A program made the position numbers and the translations under genes. The notes below the pieces were generated by a model. That model was not told the origin of the DNA, ran no database searches, and saw nothing but the letters and a program-made list of their open reading frames with translations. This document shows, one piece after another, positions 11,299-21,833 of a stretch of 64,000 nucleotides of DNA. Positions within the stretch are counted from its first letter, which is position 1. The number at the start of each line of letters is the position of its first letter. Source of the stretch: Staphylococcus sp. GSSP0090 (lineage in GTDB: Bacteria > Bacillota > Bacilli > Staphylococcales > Staphylococcaceae); assembly GCF_013391405.1 (NCBI RefSeq), contig NZ_JACBFD010000019.1, positions 90,081 through 154,080 on the forward strand, in the 5' to 3' direction.

Positions 11299-12606
11299 GT
11301 GGCATTTGAATTTAAATTACCCGACATTGGTGAAGGTATCCACGAAGGTGAAATTGTAAAATGGTTTGTTAAAGCTGGAGATACAATTGAAGAAGACGAT
11401 GTATTAGCTGAAGTTCAAAACGACAAATCAGTTGTTGAAATTCCATCACCTGTTTCAGGTACTATCGAAGAAGTATTAGTAGATGAAGGTACGGTAGCAG
11501 TTGTTGGTGATACAATTGTTAAAATTGATGCACCTGATGCAGAAGATATGCAGTTTAAAGGTAGTGAAAGTGACGAAGCTTCAAGCGAGTCAACAGAAGC
11601 TCCTGCTGAAGAAAGTACTAAAGAAGAAGCATCAGCACCTGCTCAATCTTCAAATGATGAAGAAGTAGATGAAAGCAAACGTGTTAAAGCAATGCCTTCA
11701 GTTCGTAAATATGCACGTGAAAACGGTGTTAATATTAAAGCTGTTTCAGGTTCAGGTAAAAACGGACGTACGACAAAAGAAGACGTTGATGCTTACTTAA
11801 ATGGTGGACAAGCAACAGCTTCAAATGAAAGTGCAGCGGCTACTAGTACTAGTGAAGCAGCTACAAGTTCTGAACAACCAGCAGCAGTTTCTACAGAAGG
11901 TGAATACCCAGAAACTACTGAAAAAATTCCTGCAATGCGTAAAGCAATTGCTAAAGCAATGGTTAATTCAAAACACACTGCACCTCACGTAACATTAATG
12001 GATGAAATTGATGTTCAAGAATTATGGGATCACCGTAAAAAATTCAAAGAAGTTGCAGCTGAACAAGGTACTAAATTAACATTCTTACCTTATGTTGTTA
12101 AAGCACTTGTATCTGCACTTAAAAAATATCCAGCACTTAATACTTCATTTAATGAAGAAGCTGGAGAAATCGTGCATAAGCATTACTGGAATATTGGTAT
12201 TGCAGCTGACACAGACAGAGGTTTACTTGTACCAGTAGTTAAAAATGCTGATCGTAAATCTATGTTCGCAATTTCAGACGAAATTAATGAACTAGCTGTT
12301 AAAGCTCGTGACGGTAAATTGTCAGCTGATGAAATGAAAGGTGCTACTTGTACAATTAGTAACATCGGTTCAGCAGGCGGACAATGGTTCACACCAGTTA
12401 TCAATCACCCAGAAGTTGCTATCTTAGGTATTGGACGTATTGCACAAAAACCTATCGTTAAAGATGGAGAAATTATTGCTGCACCAGTATTATCATTATC
12501 ACTAAGCTTTGACCATAGACAAATTGATGGTGCAACTGGTCAAAACGCTATGAATCATATTAAACGTTTATTAAATAATCCAGAATTATTATTAATGGAG
12601 GGGTAA
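11299..12606 (+). CDS. pdhC: Dihydrolipoamide acetyltransferase (pyruvate dehydrogenase E2)
   Basis: Core of the complex; transfers acetyl from lipoate to CoA. It has 435 residues in three parts: one lipoyl domain (1-78, Lys43 in NDKSVVE lipoylated), an E3-binding domain (about 130-165, [14 protein letters not shown]) between Ala/Ser/Glu-rich linkers, and a catalytic domain from about 205 with HRQIDG near residue 395. The start is GTG 11299 after AGGAGG; no better ATG exists. pdhD follows after 3 bp. Confidence 0.97.
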   Translation: MAFEFKLPDIGEGIHEGEIVKWFVKAGDTIEEDDVLAEVQNDKSVVEIPSPVSGTIEEVLVDEGTVAVVGDTIVKIDAPDAEDMQFKGSESDEASSESTEAPAEESTKEEASAPAQSSNDEEVDESKRVKAMPSVRKYARENGVNIKAVSGSGKNGRTTKEDVDAYLNGGQATASNESAAATSTSEAATSSEQPAAVSTEGEYPETTEKIPAMRKAIAKAMVNSKHTAPHVTLMDEIDVQELWDHRKKFKEVAAEQGTKLTFLPYVVKALVSALKKYPALNTSFNEEAGEIVHKHYWNIGIAADTDRGLLVPVVKNADRKSMFAISDEINELAVKARDGKLSADEMKGATCTISNIGSAGGQWFTPVINHPEVAILGIGRIAQKPIVKDGEIIAAPVLSLSLSFDHRQIDGATGQNAMNHIKRLLNNPELLLMEG

Positions 12607-12609
12607 AAC

Positions 12610-14016
12610 ATGGTAGTTGGAGATTTCCCAATTGAAACAGATACTATTGTAATCGGAGCAGGACCTGGAGGCTATGTTGCAGCAATTCGTGCAGCACAGT
12701 TAGGTCAAAAAGTAACAATCGTAGAAAAAGGCGAACTTGGCGGTGTATGTCTTAATGTAGGATGTATTCCTTCAAAAGCGTTATTACACGCTTCGCATCG
12801 TTATGATGAAACTAAAAACTCTGAAAATTTAGGTGTTATCGCTGAAAGTGTTTCACTTAAATTTGATAAAGTTCAAGAATTCAAGCAATCAGTTGTTAAA
12901 AAATTAACTGGTGGTGTTGAAGGACTATTAAAAGGTAATAAAGTTGAAATCGTAAAAGGCGAAGCTTACTTTGTTGATAATAATAGCCTACGTGTAATGG
13001 ATGAGAAAAGTGCTCAAACATATAACTTCAAACACGCGATTATTGCAACTGGTTCTAGACCAATTGAAATCCCTAACTTCAAGTTTGGTAACCGTGTAAT
13101 CGATTCTACTGGCGCTTTAAATTTACAAGAAGTACCTGGTAAATTAGTTGTTGTTGGTGGCGGTTATATTGGTTCTGAATTAGGTACTGCATTTGCTAAC
13201 TTTGGTTCTGAAGTAACTATTTTAGAAGGTGCGAAAGATATTTTAGGCGGTTTCGAAAAACAAATGACGCAACCTGTTAAAAAAGGTATGAAAGAAAAAG
13301 GCGTTGAAATTGTTACAGAAGCTATGGCTAAATCTGCTGAAGAAACAGACAATGGTGTTAAAGTGACTTATGAAGTAAAAGGTGAAGAACAAACAATCGA
13401 CGCTGATTACGTATTAGTTACTGTTGGACGTCGTCCAAACACTGACGAATTAGGCTTAGAAGAATTAGGTCTTAAATTCGCAGATCGCGGTTTATTAGAA
13501 GTAGACAAACAAAGCCGTACATCAGTTGAAAATATCTTTGCAATTGGCGATATCGTACCAGGTTTACCACTTGCACATAAAGCTAGCTATGAAGCTAAAG
13601 TTGCAGCAGAAGTAATTGCTGGGGAAGCATCAGAAGTAGACTACATTGGTATGCCTGCTGTATGTTTCACTGAACCAGAATTAGCTACTGTTGGTTATAC
13701 AGAAGCTCAAGCTAAAGAAGAAGGATTAGCAGTTACTGCTTCTAAATTCCCTTATGCAGCTAATGGTCGTGCGTTATCATTAGATGATACAACTGGATTT
13801 GTTAAATTGTTAACACTTAAAGAAGATAACACATTAGTAGGTGCGCAAGTAGTTGGTACTGGCGCTTCTGATATCATTTCTGAATTAGGTTTAGCAATTG
13901 AATCAGGTATGAATGCTGAAGATTTAGCATTAACTATCCATGCACACCCAACATTAGGTGAAATGTCTATGGAAGCTGCTGAAAAAGCATTAGGATTACC
14001 TATCCACACAATGTAA
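12610..14016 (+). CDS. pdhD: Dihydrolipoamide dehydrogenase (E3)
   Basis: FAD enzyme that reoxidises dihydrolipoamide with NAD+. Length 468 residues. FAD site GAGPGG (16-21), redox-active disulfide Cys47/Cys52 in CLNVGC, NAD site [10 protein letters not shown] (about 180), second FAD motif AIGDI, and the catalytic His-Glu pair in HAHPTLGEM near the C-terminus. The ribosome site GGAGGGG overlaps the pdhC stop. The operon ends at a hairpin 25 bp downstream, although UPF0223 follows on the same strand. Confidence 0.97.
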   Translation: MVVGDFPIETDTIVIGAGPGGYVAAIRAAQLGQKVTIVEKGELGGVCLNVGCIPSKALLHASHRYDETKNSENLGVIAESVSLKFDKVQEFKQSVVKKLTGGVEGLLKGNKVEIVKGEAYFVDNNSLRVMDEKSAQTYNFKHAIIATGSRPIEIPNFKFGNRVIDSTGALNLQEVPGKLVVVGGGYIGSELGTAFANFGSEVTILEGAKDILGGFEKQMTQPVKKGMKEKGVEIVTEAMAKSAEETDNGVKVTYEVKGEEQTIDADYVLVTVGRRPNTDELGLEELGLKFADRGLLEVDKQSRTSVENIFAIGDIVPGLPLAHKASYEAKVAAEVIAGEASEVDYIGMPAVCFTEPELATVGYTEAQAKEEGLAVTASKFPYAANGRALSLDDTTGFVKLLTLKEDNTLVGAQVVGTGASDIISELGLAIESGMNAEDLALTIHAHPTLGEMSMEAAEKALGLPIHTM

Positions 14017-14040
14017 TGATAAGTAATTTCATATAGATCA

Positions 14041-14088
14041 AATTGGGACTGGGACATCAATGTATGTCCCAGTCTCAATTATTTTTTA
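14041..14088 (+). terminator. pdhABCD terminator, GGGACA type
   Basis: A 17 bp near-perfect stem (AATTGGGACTGGGACAT / ATGTCCCAGTCTCAATT) with a 6-base loop followed by ATTTTTT. The CTGGGACAT core recurs in other intergenic regions of this window. Confidence 0.9.
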
Positions 14089-14155
14089 TAGTATTACCGT
14101 ACAGTCCAAACAATTGAAGAATGATCAAAATATAAATGAAAGGGTGTTAATTTAT

Positions 14156-14434
14156 ATGGAATACCAATATCCTATCGATTTAGATTGGTCGAATGATGAA
14201 ATGATGCAAGTCGTTTCTTTTTTTAATGCTGTAGAAGCCTATTATGAATCCAGTGTAGACGGGAAAAAATTGTTAGATCGCTATAAACATTTTAAGCAAA
14301 TCGTTCCAGGTAAAGCTGAGGAAAAACAAATTTTTAAAGAATTTGAAAATAGTAGTGGTTATAGCAGTTATCATGCAGTGAAAGCAGCTCAATCTTCACC
14401 AGAGCAAAAAGTATTTTCGGCAAAAAGTAAATAA
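14156..14434 (+). CDS. UPF0223 family protein (YktA-like)
   Basis: A 92-residue soluble protein whose start [20 protein letters not shown] is typical of UPF0223 (YktA in B. subtilis). ATG 14156 is used, with AAGGGTG upstream; a longer ORF runs back into the pdhD terminator and is rejected. Function unknown. Located between pdhD and potR, terminated by a large hairpin. Confidence 0.85.
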   Translation: MEYQYPIDLDWSNDEMMQVVSFFNAVEAYYESSVDGKKLLDRYKHFKQIVPGKAEEKQIFKEFENSSGYSSYHAVKAAQSSPEQKVFSAKSK

Positions 14435-14445
14435 CTATTGTATTC

Positions 14446-14530
14446 ATCGTTATATTCTGATATTTTTATTAAGCATTAAACAAAATGTTTGATAAATCTA
14501 AACAGCATATAACGATTTTTTATTTTTATC
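14446..14530 (+). terminator. Long-stem terminator after UPF0223 gene
   Basis: ATCGTTATAT (14446-14455) pairs with ATATAACGAT (14507-14516), enclosing AAAC/GTTT and TTTAT/ATAAA pairings, followed by TTTTTTATTTTT. Confidence 0.6.
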
Positions 14531-14573
14531 ATAGCACGAGATTAAATGTTAATAATTATTCAAAGGTGACAAT

Positions 14574-15113
14574 ATGGAAATTGGAAAGAAAATAAAAAAT
14601 TTAAGAAATATAAAAAAATTGACGCAAGAAGAATTAGCAGAACGAACGGATCTCTCAAAAGGCTATATTTCACAAATTGAAAGTCAATATGCATCACCTA
14701 GTATGGAAACATTTTTGAATATATTAGAAGTGCTTGGCACAAGTCCGAGTGATTTTTTTAAAGAACCTAAGCCTGAAAAAGTCTTATATAAAAAAGCAAC
14801 ACAAACTACATACGATGAATATGATAAAGGATATATTTTAAACTGGCCAGTCAGTCAATCAAATGAATTTGAAATGGAGCCACTGATATTAACTTTAAGG
14901 GCAAATGCTTCATATAAAAATTTTGAACCATCTGAATCCGATACATTTATATATTGTTTAAATGGTGAAGTCGTACTTATGCTCGGTGATCAAAAATATT
15001 ATGCCACATCTGGTGACGCACTATATTTTAAAGCCAACCAAATACATAGATTAGTAAATCAAACATCAGATGAAGTACAAGTAATGATTGTTGTTACAGC
15101 TTCATATTTATAG
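14574..15113 (+). CDS. potR: XRE-family regulator with cupin domain (PotR-like)
   Basis: A 179-residue transcription factor: helix-turn-helix at about 5-60 (KLTQEELAERTDLSKGYISQIE) and a cupin sensory domain at about 100-175. It lies 12 bp upstream of potA and is the first gene of the polyamine transport operon. By family precedent it probably senses the transported ligand or a derivative and regulates this operon; no operator was identified. Ribosome site AAGGTGAC. Confidence 0.85.
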   Translation: MEIGKKIKNLRNIKKLTQEELAERTDLSKGYISQIESQYASPSMETFLNILEVLGTSPSDFFKEPKPEKVLYKKATQTTYDEYDKGYILNWPVSQSNEFEMEPLILTLRANASYKNFEPSESDTFIYCLNGEVVLMLGDQKYYATSGDALYFKANQIHRLVNQTSDEVQVMIVVTASYL

Positions 15114-15125
15114 GAGGACATACAT

Positions 15126-16220
15126 ATGGAACCATTATTATCATTTAAATCTGTAAGTAAGCAATATGATGATATGCAGATATTAGACAAAATAGATATA
15201 GATATTGAATCAGGTTATTTTTACACATTATTGGGACCATCTGGTTGTGGTAAGACAACGATATTAAAATTAATTGCAGGTTTTGAAGCAGCAGATGATG
15301 GTGACATTATCTATCTAGGTAAATCTATTAATCACTTATCAGCGAATAAAAGAAAAGTTAATACTGTGTTCCAAGATTATGCGTTGTTTCCACATTTAAA
15401 TGTGTTTGACAATATTGCTTTTGGACTAAAACTAAAAAAATTACCTAAATCAGAAATTAAGCGTAAAGTACAGGAAGCATTGAAATTAGTAAAACTCACT
15501 GGTTATGAATCAAGAACGATAGAAGGCATGAGTGGTGGACAAAAACAACGTATTGCAATAGCAAGAGCGATTGTAAATGAACCTGAGATTTTACTGTTAG
15601 ATGAGTCTTTATCTGCTTTGGACCTAAAATTAAGAACAGAAATGCAGTATGAGCTTAGAGAAATACAATCTCGCCTAGGTATTACGTTTATTTTTGTTAC
15701 ACATGATCAAGAAGAAGCATTAGCGCTTAGTGATTATATATTTGTAATGAAAGATGGCAAAATCCAACAATTTGGTACACCTATTGATATCTATGATGAA
15801 CCTGTAAATCGTTTTGTTGCTGATTTTATTGGTGAATCCAATATCGTAGAAGGTAAGATGGTTGAAGATTATGTAGTGAATATCTATGGGCAAGATTTTG
15901 AATGTGTAGATATGGGCATACCTGAGGAAAAGAAAGTAGAAATTGTCATTCGACCTGAAGATATTTCATTGATAGATGCAGCAAGTGGTTTGTTTGAAGT
16001 CACTGTTGATTCGATGCTATTTAGAGGCGTTCATTATGAAATTAATTGTATTGATAGAAAAGGATACGAATGGATGATTCATTCAACTAAGAAAGCAGAA
16101 GTGGGCAGTAAAGTAGGTTTATACTTTGATCCTGAAGCAATTCATATTATGGTTCCTGGTGAAACAGAGGAAGAATTTGATAAACGAATTGAAAGTTACG
16201 AGGAACAAGACAATGCGTAA
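15126..16220 (+). CDS. potA: Spermidine/putrescine ABC transporter ATP-binding protein
   Basis: ATPase of the polyamine importer, 364 residues. Walker [10 protein letters not shown] (about 38-46), signature MSGGQKQRI (about 138), Walker [12 protein letters not shown], switch His in [11 protein letters not shown]-terminal TOBE-type regulatory region follows residue 240 (IVIRPEDI). GGAGG precedes the ATG, and the stop overlaps potB by 8 bp. Confidence 0.95.
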   Translation: MEPLLSFKSVSKQYDDMQILDKIDIDIESGYFYTLLGPSGCGKTTILKLIAGFEAADDGDIIYLGKSINHLSANKRKVNTVFQDYALFPHLNVFDNIAFGLKLKKLPKSEIKRKVQEALKLVKLTGYESRTIEGMSGGQKQRIAIARAIVNEPEILLLDESLSALDLKLRTEMQYELREIQSRLGITFIFVTHDQEEALALSDYIFVMKDGKIQQFGTPIDIYDEPVNRFVADFIGESNIVEGKMVEDYVVNIYGQDFECVDMGIPEEKKVEIVIRPEDISLIDAASGLFEVTVDSMLFRGVHYEINCIDRKGYEWMIHSTKKAEVGSKVGLYFDPEAIHIMVPGETEEEFDKRIESYEEQDNA

Positions 16221-17016
16221 ACTGAATCAATTTCTGTTTATTCCATATATATTATGGATGATACTATTCATTATTGTACCTGTGTTATTACTTGTTTATT
16301 TTTCGTTGTTTGATATTCAGGGTCATTTTAGTTTTGGAAATTATAAACAAATGTTTTCGTGGAAATACTTTAGTATGATTTGGGATTCAGTCATTTTTGC
16401 AGTGATTATTACAATCATTACGTTACTCGTTAGTTATCCAGCTGCCTATTTTATACGCAATTCAAAATATCAAAGTTTATGGCTAATGATACTCATTATT
16501 CCGACTTGGATTAATTTACTGCTCAAGACCTATGCATTTATAGGCTTATTGAGTCATGATGGTATTATCAATCAAATGTTGAACTTATTACATTTACCTA
16601 AAATGGATTTATTATTTACTGTACCTGCATTTATACTTGTTGCTAGTTATATTTATATACCATTTATGATTTTACCTATTTTTAATAGTATGAAAGACAT
16701 CCCTAATAATATTTTACAAGCCTCTAGTGATTTAGGTGCTAGTCCGTTTACGACTTTTCGAAAAATCATCTTACCACTTACAAAACAAGGTATATTAACA
16801 GGGGTTCAAGTTACTTTTATACCAGCATTATCGCTATTTATGATAACAAGGTTAATTGCTGGAAATAAGGTGATTAACATAGGAACAGCGATAGAGGAGC
16901 AATTTTTAGTTATTCAAAACTACGGCATGGGATCTACCATAGCATTATGTTTGATTCTCTTTATGGCGTTAGTCTTAATCATTACGAATACTAAATCAAC
17001 AAATGGAAAAGGGTGA
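16213..17016 (+). CDS. potB: Spermidine/putrescine ABC transporter permease
   Basis: Membrane permease of the importer, 267 residues, six predicted helices. The EAA-type cytoplasmic loop is visible ([22 protein letters not shown]). ATG 16213 lies within the 3' end of potA; ORF frames open further upstream but overlap potA by about 90 bp without a ribosome site. Coupled to potC. Confidence 0.93.
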   Translation: MRKLNQFLFIPYILWMILFIIVPVLLLVYFSLFDIQGHFSFGNYKQMFSWKYFSMIWDSVIFAVIITIITLLVSYPAAYFIRNSKYQSLWLMILIIPTWINLLLKTYAFIGLLSHDGIINQMLNLLHLPKMDLLFTVPAFILVASYIYIPFMILPIFNSMKDIPNNILQASSDLGASPFTTFRKIILPLTKQGILTGVQVTFIPALSLFMITRLIAGNKVINIGTAIEEQFLVIQNYGMGSTIALCLILFMALVLIITNTKSTNGKG

Positions 17017-17021
17017 ATCAT

Positions 17022-17834
17022 ATGAAATGGTACGGTAAATTATACCTTGGTATATTAATTGCAATATTGTATATACCAATTTTATTTTTGATGGTATATT
17101 CATTTAATTCTGCGGGTAATATGATTCATTTTGAGCACTTCACATTGGAACATTATCAATCGTTATTTAGTAATGAGCGTTTAATGTCAGTTATATTTAA
17201 TACCATCGCAGTTGCCTTGTTAGCGGCTGCATTTGCAACTGTAATTGGTACATTGGGCGCAATTGGCTTATACCATTTAAGAAATAAAAAGTTAAAAGTT
17301 TCATTATTGACGCTTAATAATGTATTAATGGTATCTTCTGATGTAGTCATTGGCGCTTCATTTTTGATTATGTTCACTGCCATTGGTCATTTTACAGGTT
17401 TAGGGTTAGGTTTTATAACTGTGCTTATTTCGCACATTGCATTTTGTATACCAATTGTTGTGATCATCGTATTACCTAAATTATATGAAATGAATGATCA
17501 TACATTAAATGCAGCGCGAGATCTTGGAGCTACTGAATTACAAGTATTAAATAAAGTTATGTTACCTCATTTAATGCCTGGCATTATCGGTGGATTTTTT
17601 ATGGCTCTGACTTATTCACTGGATGATTTTACAGTAAGTTTCTTTGTTACTGGCAATGGATTTAGTGTACTATCTGTAGAAGTCTATGCTATGGCAAGAA
17701 AAGGAATAAGTATGGAAATTAATGCTATTTCTACTATTTTATTCTTAGTAATCATGATTGGGATATTAGCTTATTATTTGATCCAGAATATGCTGAAAAA
17801 TAAGAAACATAGTAAACGAGGTGTACAACAATGA
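17022..17834 (+). CDS. potC: Spermidine/putrescine ABC transporter permease
   Basis: Second permease of the importer, 270 residues, about six helices and an EAA loop (LNAARDLGATELQVLNKVMLPHL). Start ATG 17022 is chosen because AAAGGGTGA lies 8 bp upstream; GTG 17013 would overlap this ribosome site. Its stop overlaps the potD ATG (ATGA). Confidence 0.93.
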   Translation: MKWYGKLYLGILIAILYIPILFLMVYSFNSAGNMIHFEHFTLEHYQSLFSNERLMSVIFNTIAVALLAAAFATVIGTLGAIGLYHLRNKKLKVSLLTLNNVLMVSSDVVIGASFLIMFTAIGHFTGLGLGFITVLISHIAFCIPIVVIIVLPKLYEMNDHTLNAARDLGATELQVLNKVMLPHLMPGIIGGFFMALTYSLDDFTVSFFVTGNGFSVLSVEVYAMARKGISMEINAISTILFLVIMIGILAYYLIQNMLKNKKHSKRGVQQ

Positions 17835-18904
17835 AACGATTTTTACAATTAATTATAATTTCAATTGTTGTTGGCGTAGTATGTTTATTTATCAGTCAAA
17901 AATTCACATCCAAAGACCATTCTGCTAGTGGTGAAAAAATATATGTCTATAACTGGGGAGAGTATATTGACCCGAGTTTAGTAAAAAAATTCCAAAAAGA
18001 AACAGGTATAGAAGTAGTTTACGAAACATTTGACTCTAATGAAGCAATGGAAGCGAAAATACGGAACGGTGGTACAAATTACGATGTTGCTTTTCCAAGT
18101 GAATATACCGTGCAGAAATTAAAAAAAGAGAATTTGTTATTACCTCTAAATCATGAGAAAATACCAAACATGAAGAACTTAGATTCGGATTACATGAATA
18201 TGTCATTTGATCGAGACAATCGCTACTCTGTTCCTTACTTTTTTGGCACAGTAGGTATTCTGTATAACAAAAAAGCCTATCCGAATGATCATTTCGATTC
18301 CTGGAACCAACTTTATGATAAAAAATACAACAATGATATACTTCTAGTTGATGGCGCTAGAGAGGTTATAGGTTTAGCATTAAATAAATTAGGTTACAGT
18401 TTAAATGATACCAATTCACACCATTTAGCAGAAGCTGAAAAAACATTATCTCATTTAGGCCCCAATGTTAAAGGTGTTGTAGGTGATGAAATAACGATGA
18501 TGTTAGAGCAACATGAAGCAAATGTCGCAGTTGTATGGAGCGGTGTAGCAGCACCTATGGTACAAGGTAGTGATGAATTTGATTATGTCGTACCTAAAGA
18601 AGGATCTAATCTTTGGTTTGATAATATGGTAATGCCTAAAACAGCACAAAATAAAGCAGGCGCCTACAAATTCATGAATTTTTTATTAGATGAAGAAATA
18701 AGTAAACAAAATACTGAATGGGTTGGTTACGCGACCCCTAATAAAGCAGCAAGAGCTAAATTACCCGACGAAGTTAAAAATGATAAACGTTTTTATCCTA
18801 CGCAACAGGATCAACAAAGGTTAGAAGTTTATAAAGATTTAGGTAAAGAAACGTTAAGCGAATATAATGAGCGATTTTTAAATTTCAAAATGTCCTTGAA
18901 TTAA
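17831..18904 (+). CDS. potD: Spermidine/putrescine-binding protein
   Basis: Extracytoplasmic substrate-binding protein, 357 residues. An N-terminal hydrophobic segment (about 4-24) precedes a mature region beginning YVYNWGEYIDP, typical of PotD/PotF. The only Cys in the signal region (Cys18, VVVGVVC context) has Val at -1, a poor lipobox, so anchoring may be by an uncleaved helix rather than lipid. Last gene of potRABCD. Confidence 0.92.
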   Translation: MKRFLQLIIISIVVGVVCLFISQKFTSKDHSASGEKIYVYNWGEYIDPSLVKKFQKETGIEVVYETFDSNEAMEAKIRNGGTNYDVAFPSEYTVQKLKKENLLLPLNHEKIPNMKNLDSDYMNMSFDRDNRYSVPYFFGTVGILYNKKAYPNDHFDSWNQLYDKKYNNDILLVDGAREVIGLALNKLGYSLNDTNSHHLAEAEKTLSHLGPNVKGVVGDEITMMLEQHEANVAVVWSGVAAPMVQGSDEFDYVVPKEGSNLWFDNMVMPKTAQNKAGAYKFMNFLLDEEISKQNTEWVGYATPNKAARAKLPDEVKNDKRFYPTQQDQQRLEVYKDLGKETLSEYNERFLNFKMSLN

Positions 18905-18938
18905 GGCATAGTTAGTAGTTATTTTGCTATTAATTCGC

Positions 18939-18944
18939 TATAAT
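18939..18944 (+). promoter_or_regulatory. Putative -10 of the AuxB-like gene
   Basis: A perfect TATAAT lies 33 bp before the ATG and 35 bp after the potD stop, suggesting the downstream gene has its own promoter. The -35 is not convincing. Confidence 0.4.
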
Positions 18945-18977
18945 AGTTTGACAAGCAATATAAGGAGTTGTAGAAAT

Positions 18978-20147
18978 ATGTCAGGAGAGCAATATACTCA
19001 AGTTAGACGACCAGTGAGTCGGCTAGCAGAAAAAGTATTAGGTTGGTTAAGTTGGATATTCTTATTACTACTAACCGTAATTACGATGTTTATTGCACTA
19101 GTATCTTTTAGTAGTGAAACATCAATACAAAATTTAGAAACAACGCTAAATGGTAATGATTTTGTTCAGCAAATTCTAGCAAATAATAGTTTGAATACAA
19201 CGCAATTTGTTATTTGGTTACAAAACGGTGTTTGGGCAGTTATAGTATATTTTATCGTATGCTTATTGTTATCATTCTTAGCGCTTATATCTATGAATAT
19301 TAGAATCTTATCAGGGTTCTTATTCCTATTGGCTACGGTTATAACATTACCGCTTGTACTATTATTTGTACCACTTATTATACCAATTCTATTTTTAATC
19401 GTTGCAATCATGATGTTTGCTCGAAAAGATAAAGTAGAAACAGTACCTGCATATTATACAGAAGGATATAGAGGTCATTATACGGATTATGATCAACCAA
19501 CAGAACCTCAACGTAAACCTCAAACTCAATATTATGAGAAGGATCAACCTGCTGACGTTGGACAATCTCCTAATGATGATGCATTAAGAAGAGGGGGCTA
19601 TTCATCCGAAGTTGCTAAAAAAGTAAATGGTGAAAATGAGGCTACTGAAGACGAACCCCAAGTACTTTCGAGACAGGCTAAATATAATTATAAGCAGAAA
19701 AAACAAAATGATGCGCAAGCAGATGTGCAAAGTGAAGCTGATGATTTTGGTAATGTGAGTGATGTGTATGATGAATCTGGAGAATATGTAGCTAAGCATA
19801 ATCAAGAAGATGAAGCAGCTGCAGCACAGCGCAGACAAGAAGAATATGAAGCTGAGCAACGTCGTCAACAAGCTGAGTACGAAGAACAACAACGTCGTCA
19901 ACAAGCTGAAGCCGAAGAAGCAGCCCGATTAAAACAGGAAAAAGCCGAAGAAAAAATGCGTATTAAACAAGAGAAGAAAGAGCGTAAAAAACGCGAAAAA
20001 GAAAGACGCAAACAACAACCAAGTGCAGTAAGTCAACGAAGACAAAATTTTGAAGAACGCAAAAAGATGACATCTCAGGAAACTGAAACACATAAGGATT
20101 CAAACGAAGAAACTGAAAAAGAGCAACAACCTGAGGATAAATCATAA
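18978..20147 (+). CDS. AuxB-like membrane protein with charged repeat tail
   Basis: A 389-residue protein. The N-terminal third has three or four hydrophobic segments (about 20-45, 75-100, 105-145); the cytoplasm-facing remainder is hydrophilic. Within it, about residues 275-355 are Gln/Arg/Glu/Lys-rich coiled coil with a short repeat (RRQQAEYEEQQ). ATG 18978 follows TAAGGAG. In S. aureus the gene after potD is, as I recall, auxB, a factor affecting beta-lactam tolerance and lipoteichoic acid stability; I base the call on position and architecture. Confidence 0.6.
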   Translation: MSGEQYTQVRRPVSRLAEKVLGWLSWIFLLLLTVITMFIALVSFSSETSIQNLETTLNGNDFVQQILANNSLNTTQFVIWLQNGVWAVIVYFIVCLLLSFLALISMNIRILSGFLFLLATVITLPLVLLFVPLIIPILFLIVAIMMFARKDKVETVPAYYTEGYRGHYTDYDQPTEPQRKPQTQYYEKDQPADVGQSPNDDALRRGGYSSEVAKKVNGENEATEDEPQVLSRQAKYNYKQKKQNDAQADVQSEADDFGNVSDVYDESGEYVAKHNQEDEAAAAQRRQEEYEAEQRRQQAEYEEQQRRQQAEAEEAARLKQEKAEEKMRIKQEKKERKKREKERRKQQPSAVSQRRQNFEERKKMTSQETETHKDSNEETEKEQQPEDKS

Positions 20148-20175
20148 ATAGCTTTTTAACAGATAATGTTTAAAT

Positions 20176-20220
20176 AAAAAAGATGAGCGCGGACATTAAG
20201 TTTACCGCGCTCATCTTTTT
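20176..20220 (+). terminator. Bidirectional terminator between auxB-like gene and mntH
   Basis: A perfect stem of about 16 bp (AAAAAGATGAGCGCGG / CCGCGCTCATCTTTTT) with a 12-base loop; A/T-rich flanks allow use on both strands for the convergent genes. Confidence 0.9.
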
Positions 20221-20277
20221 GTTTATTTAACGTTTCCATATGGTATTCATTTTAGTTATATATAATCACGTTATGGA

Positions 20278-21618
20278 TTATAACTCTTGGAATGTTTGAA
20301 TAATTAGGTAGATATTTAGAATGCTAAGTATAATGATTAAGCACCATGATATGATATTTACCCATAATTTATTTTTAAATTGTCCCATTAAGCGTTTGTC
20401 ATTTGTTGATAATTGAAGCGGTATTAATGAAAATGGTAAAGCTAAACTTAAAAATACTTGTGAAAAAACTAATAATTGTTCCATTTTCGCTTCATTACTA
20501 TTAAAGACGATTAAACAGATAATGATTGGTAATATCGCAATTAAACGTGTAATTAATCTGCGTAACCAATTCGGTATTTTTAGGTTTATAAATCCTTCCA
20601 TAACAATTTGACCTGCCATTGTCCCAGTTATTGTAGAATTTTGACCTGATGCAAGTAGCGCAATTGCGAATAATGTACTCATTATTGCACCTAACGAAGC
20701 ACCTAATAGTGGTTGAGTTTGTAATGCGTGATATAAATCATAGAATCCACCTAATTGGTCTGTATTTACACCAAAGAAAAGCGCTGCACCTAATACAAGT
20801 AATAAACAATTTACGATGAATGCAATGGATAATTGTATATTTGAGTCCATTGTTGCATATTTAATGGCTTGTGATTTTGATTGTGTACTGTTGCGATCAT
20901 ACATACGTGATTGAACGATTGATGAATGTAAATATAAGTTATGAGGCATAATTGTCGCACCGATAATACCTAATGCGATAAAAAGTGCGCCATTATCTGT
21001 AATAATTGTTGAGCTCGGAACGAAACCATTTAAAACTTCTGTGACATGAGGAGATGCAATAAACACCTCAAAAACAAAAATAACAAGCACTGTGAAGATA
21101 AGTGTTCCTACAATGGCTTCGATTTTTCTAAAACCAAAGCGCATAATAAATAATAGTAGGAAAACATCAAATACAGTGATGAGTGCGCCCAGAAGAAGCG
21201 GAATGCCGAATAATAAATCTAATGCAATGGCACTACCTATAACTTCTGCAATATCTGTCGCGATAATCGCTAATTCGGCAATAATCCAAAATACAAATGC
21301 TACTGGCTTATTCAAATAGTGTTTAGTAGCTTGCGCTAAATCCATACCTGTTGCTATGCCTAACCTTACTGTCATACTTTGTAATAACATTGCTGACAGA
21401 CTTGAAAGTAAAATCACGAATAGCAAAATGTATCCAAACTGTGCGCCCCCCTGCATAGAAGTAATCCAATTACCTGGATCCATGTATCCAACAGCGACTA
21501 ATAAACCGGGTCCTAAAAATGAAAATAATTTTTGACTAAATTTGCCATGAGTATTGATGGAAACCGTATTATTAATTTCATCTAAACTCTTATTATGGGT
21601 TTGAATTTGATTTTTCAA
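20278..21618 (-). CDS. mntH: NRAMP-family manganese transporter
   Basis: Proton-coupled divalent metal importer, 446 residues, eleven or so helices. Metal-binding DPGN in helix 1 (GYMDPGNW, about 47-54) and MPHNLYLH in helix 6 are both intact, defining an active NRAMP. Start is TTG 21618 with GGAGGTGGG upstream; an ATG-initiated extension of seven codons would place its start inside the ribosome site. An MntR-like box overlaps the -35, so repression by manganese is likely. Confidence 0.94.
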   Translation of the reverse strand: MKNQIQTHNKSLDEINNTVSINTHGKFSQKLFSFLGPGLLVAVGYMDPGNWITSMQGGAQFGYILLFVILLSSLSAMLLQSMTVRLGIATGMDLAQATKHYLNKPVAFVFWIIAELAIIATDIAEVIGSAIALDLLFGIPLLLGALITVFDVFLLLFIMRFGFRKIEAIVGTLIFTVLVIFVFEVFIASPHVTEVLNGFVPSSTIITDNGALFIALGIIGATIMPHNLYLHSSIVQSRMYDRNSTQSKSQAIKYATMDSNIQLSIAFIVNCLLLVLGAALFFGVNTDQLGGFYDLYHALQTQPLLGASLGAIMSTLFAIALLASGQNSTITGTMAGQIVMEGFINLKIPNWLRRLITRLIAILPIIICLIVFNSNEAKMEQLLVFSQVFLSLALPFSLIPLQLSTNDKRLMGQFKNKLWVNIISWCLIIILSILNIYLIIQTFQEL

Positions 21619-21655
21619 TACCCCCACCTCCATATTCATTTATTAACATTTTATA

Positions 21656-21690
21656 GATTACTCCAAAATAATTATTAGGTCAACCTAAAA
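21656..21690 (-). promoter_or_regulatory. mntH promoter with DtxR/MntR-type operator
   Basis: TTAGGTCAACCTAA (21675-21688) is a near-palindrome of the manganese-repressor class. On the minus strand it contains TTGACC, followed after 17 bp by TAATCT, so the operator overlaps the -35. Confidence 0.75.
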
Positions 21691-21794
21691 AATAACTTAA
21701 GAATAAATTTCTTTGGCAGATTAAATGGCAAATCAGGCATATGGATTAAATAGAGTGTTTAATAAAGCCGAGGATTTTTAATTAAAAGCAATTT

Positions 21795-21803
21795 TGGTAT
21801 GAT
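21795..21803 (+). promoter_or_regulatory. Promoter of the DUF4064-type gene
   Basis: Extended -10 TGG-TATGAT, 31 bp before the ATG at 21834. Confidence 0.4.
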
Positions 21804-21833
21804 AGAAGAAAGTATAGATTAAGGAGGAAGTCG

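Noticed and set aside
13752..14078. 108-codon minus-strand ORF over the pdhD 3' end
   Set aside because: Antisense shadow starting inside the pdhABCD terminator.
19602..19904. 100-codon ORF antisense to the AuxB-like gene
   Set aside because: Arises from the Glu/Gln/Lys-rich repeat read backwards, giving a Leu/Phe-rich artefact.
19840..19960. Short repeats within the auxB-like coding region as a CRISPR-like array
   Set aside because: They are in-frame protein-level repeats (RRQQAE units) without spacers.
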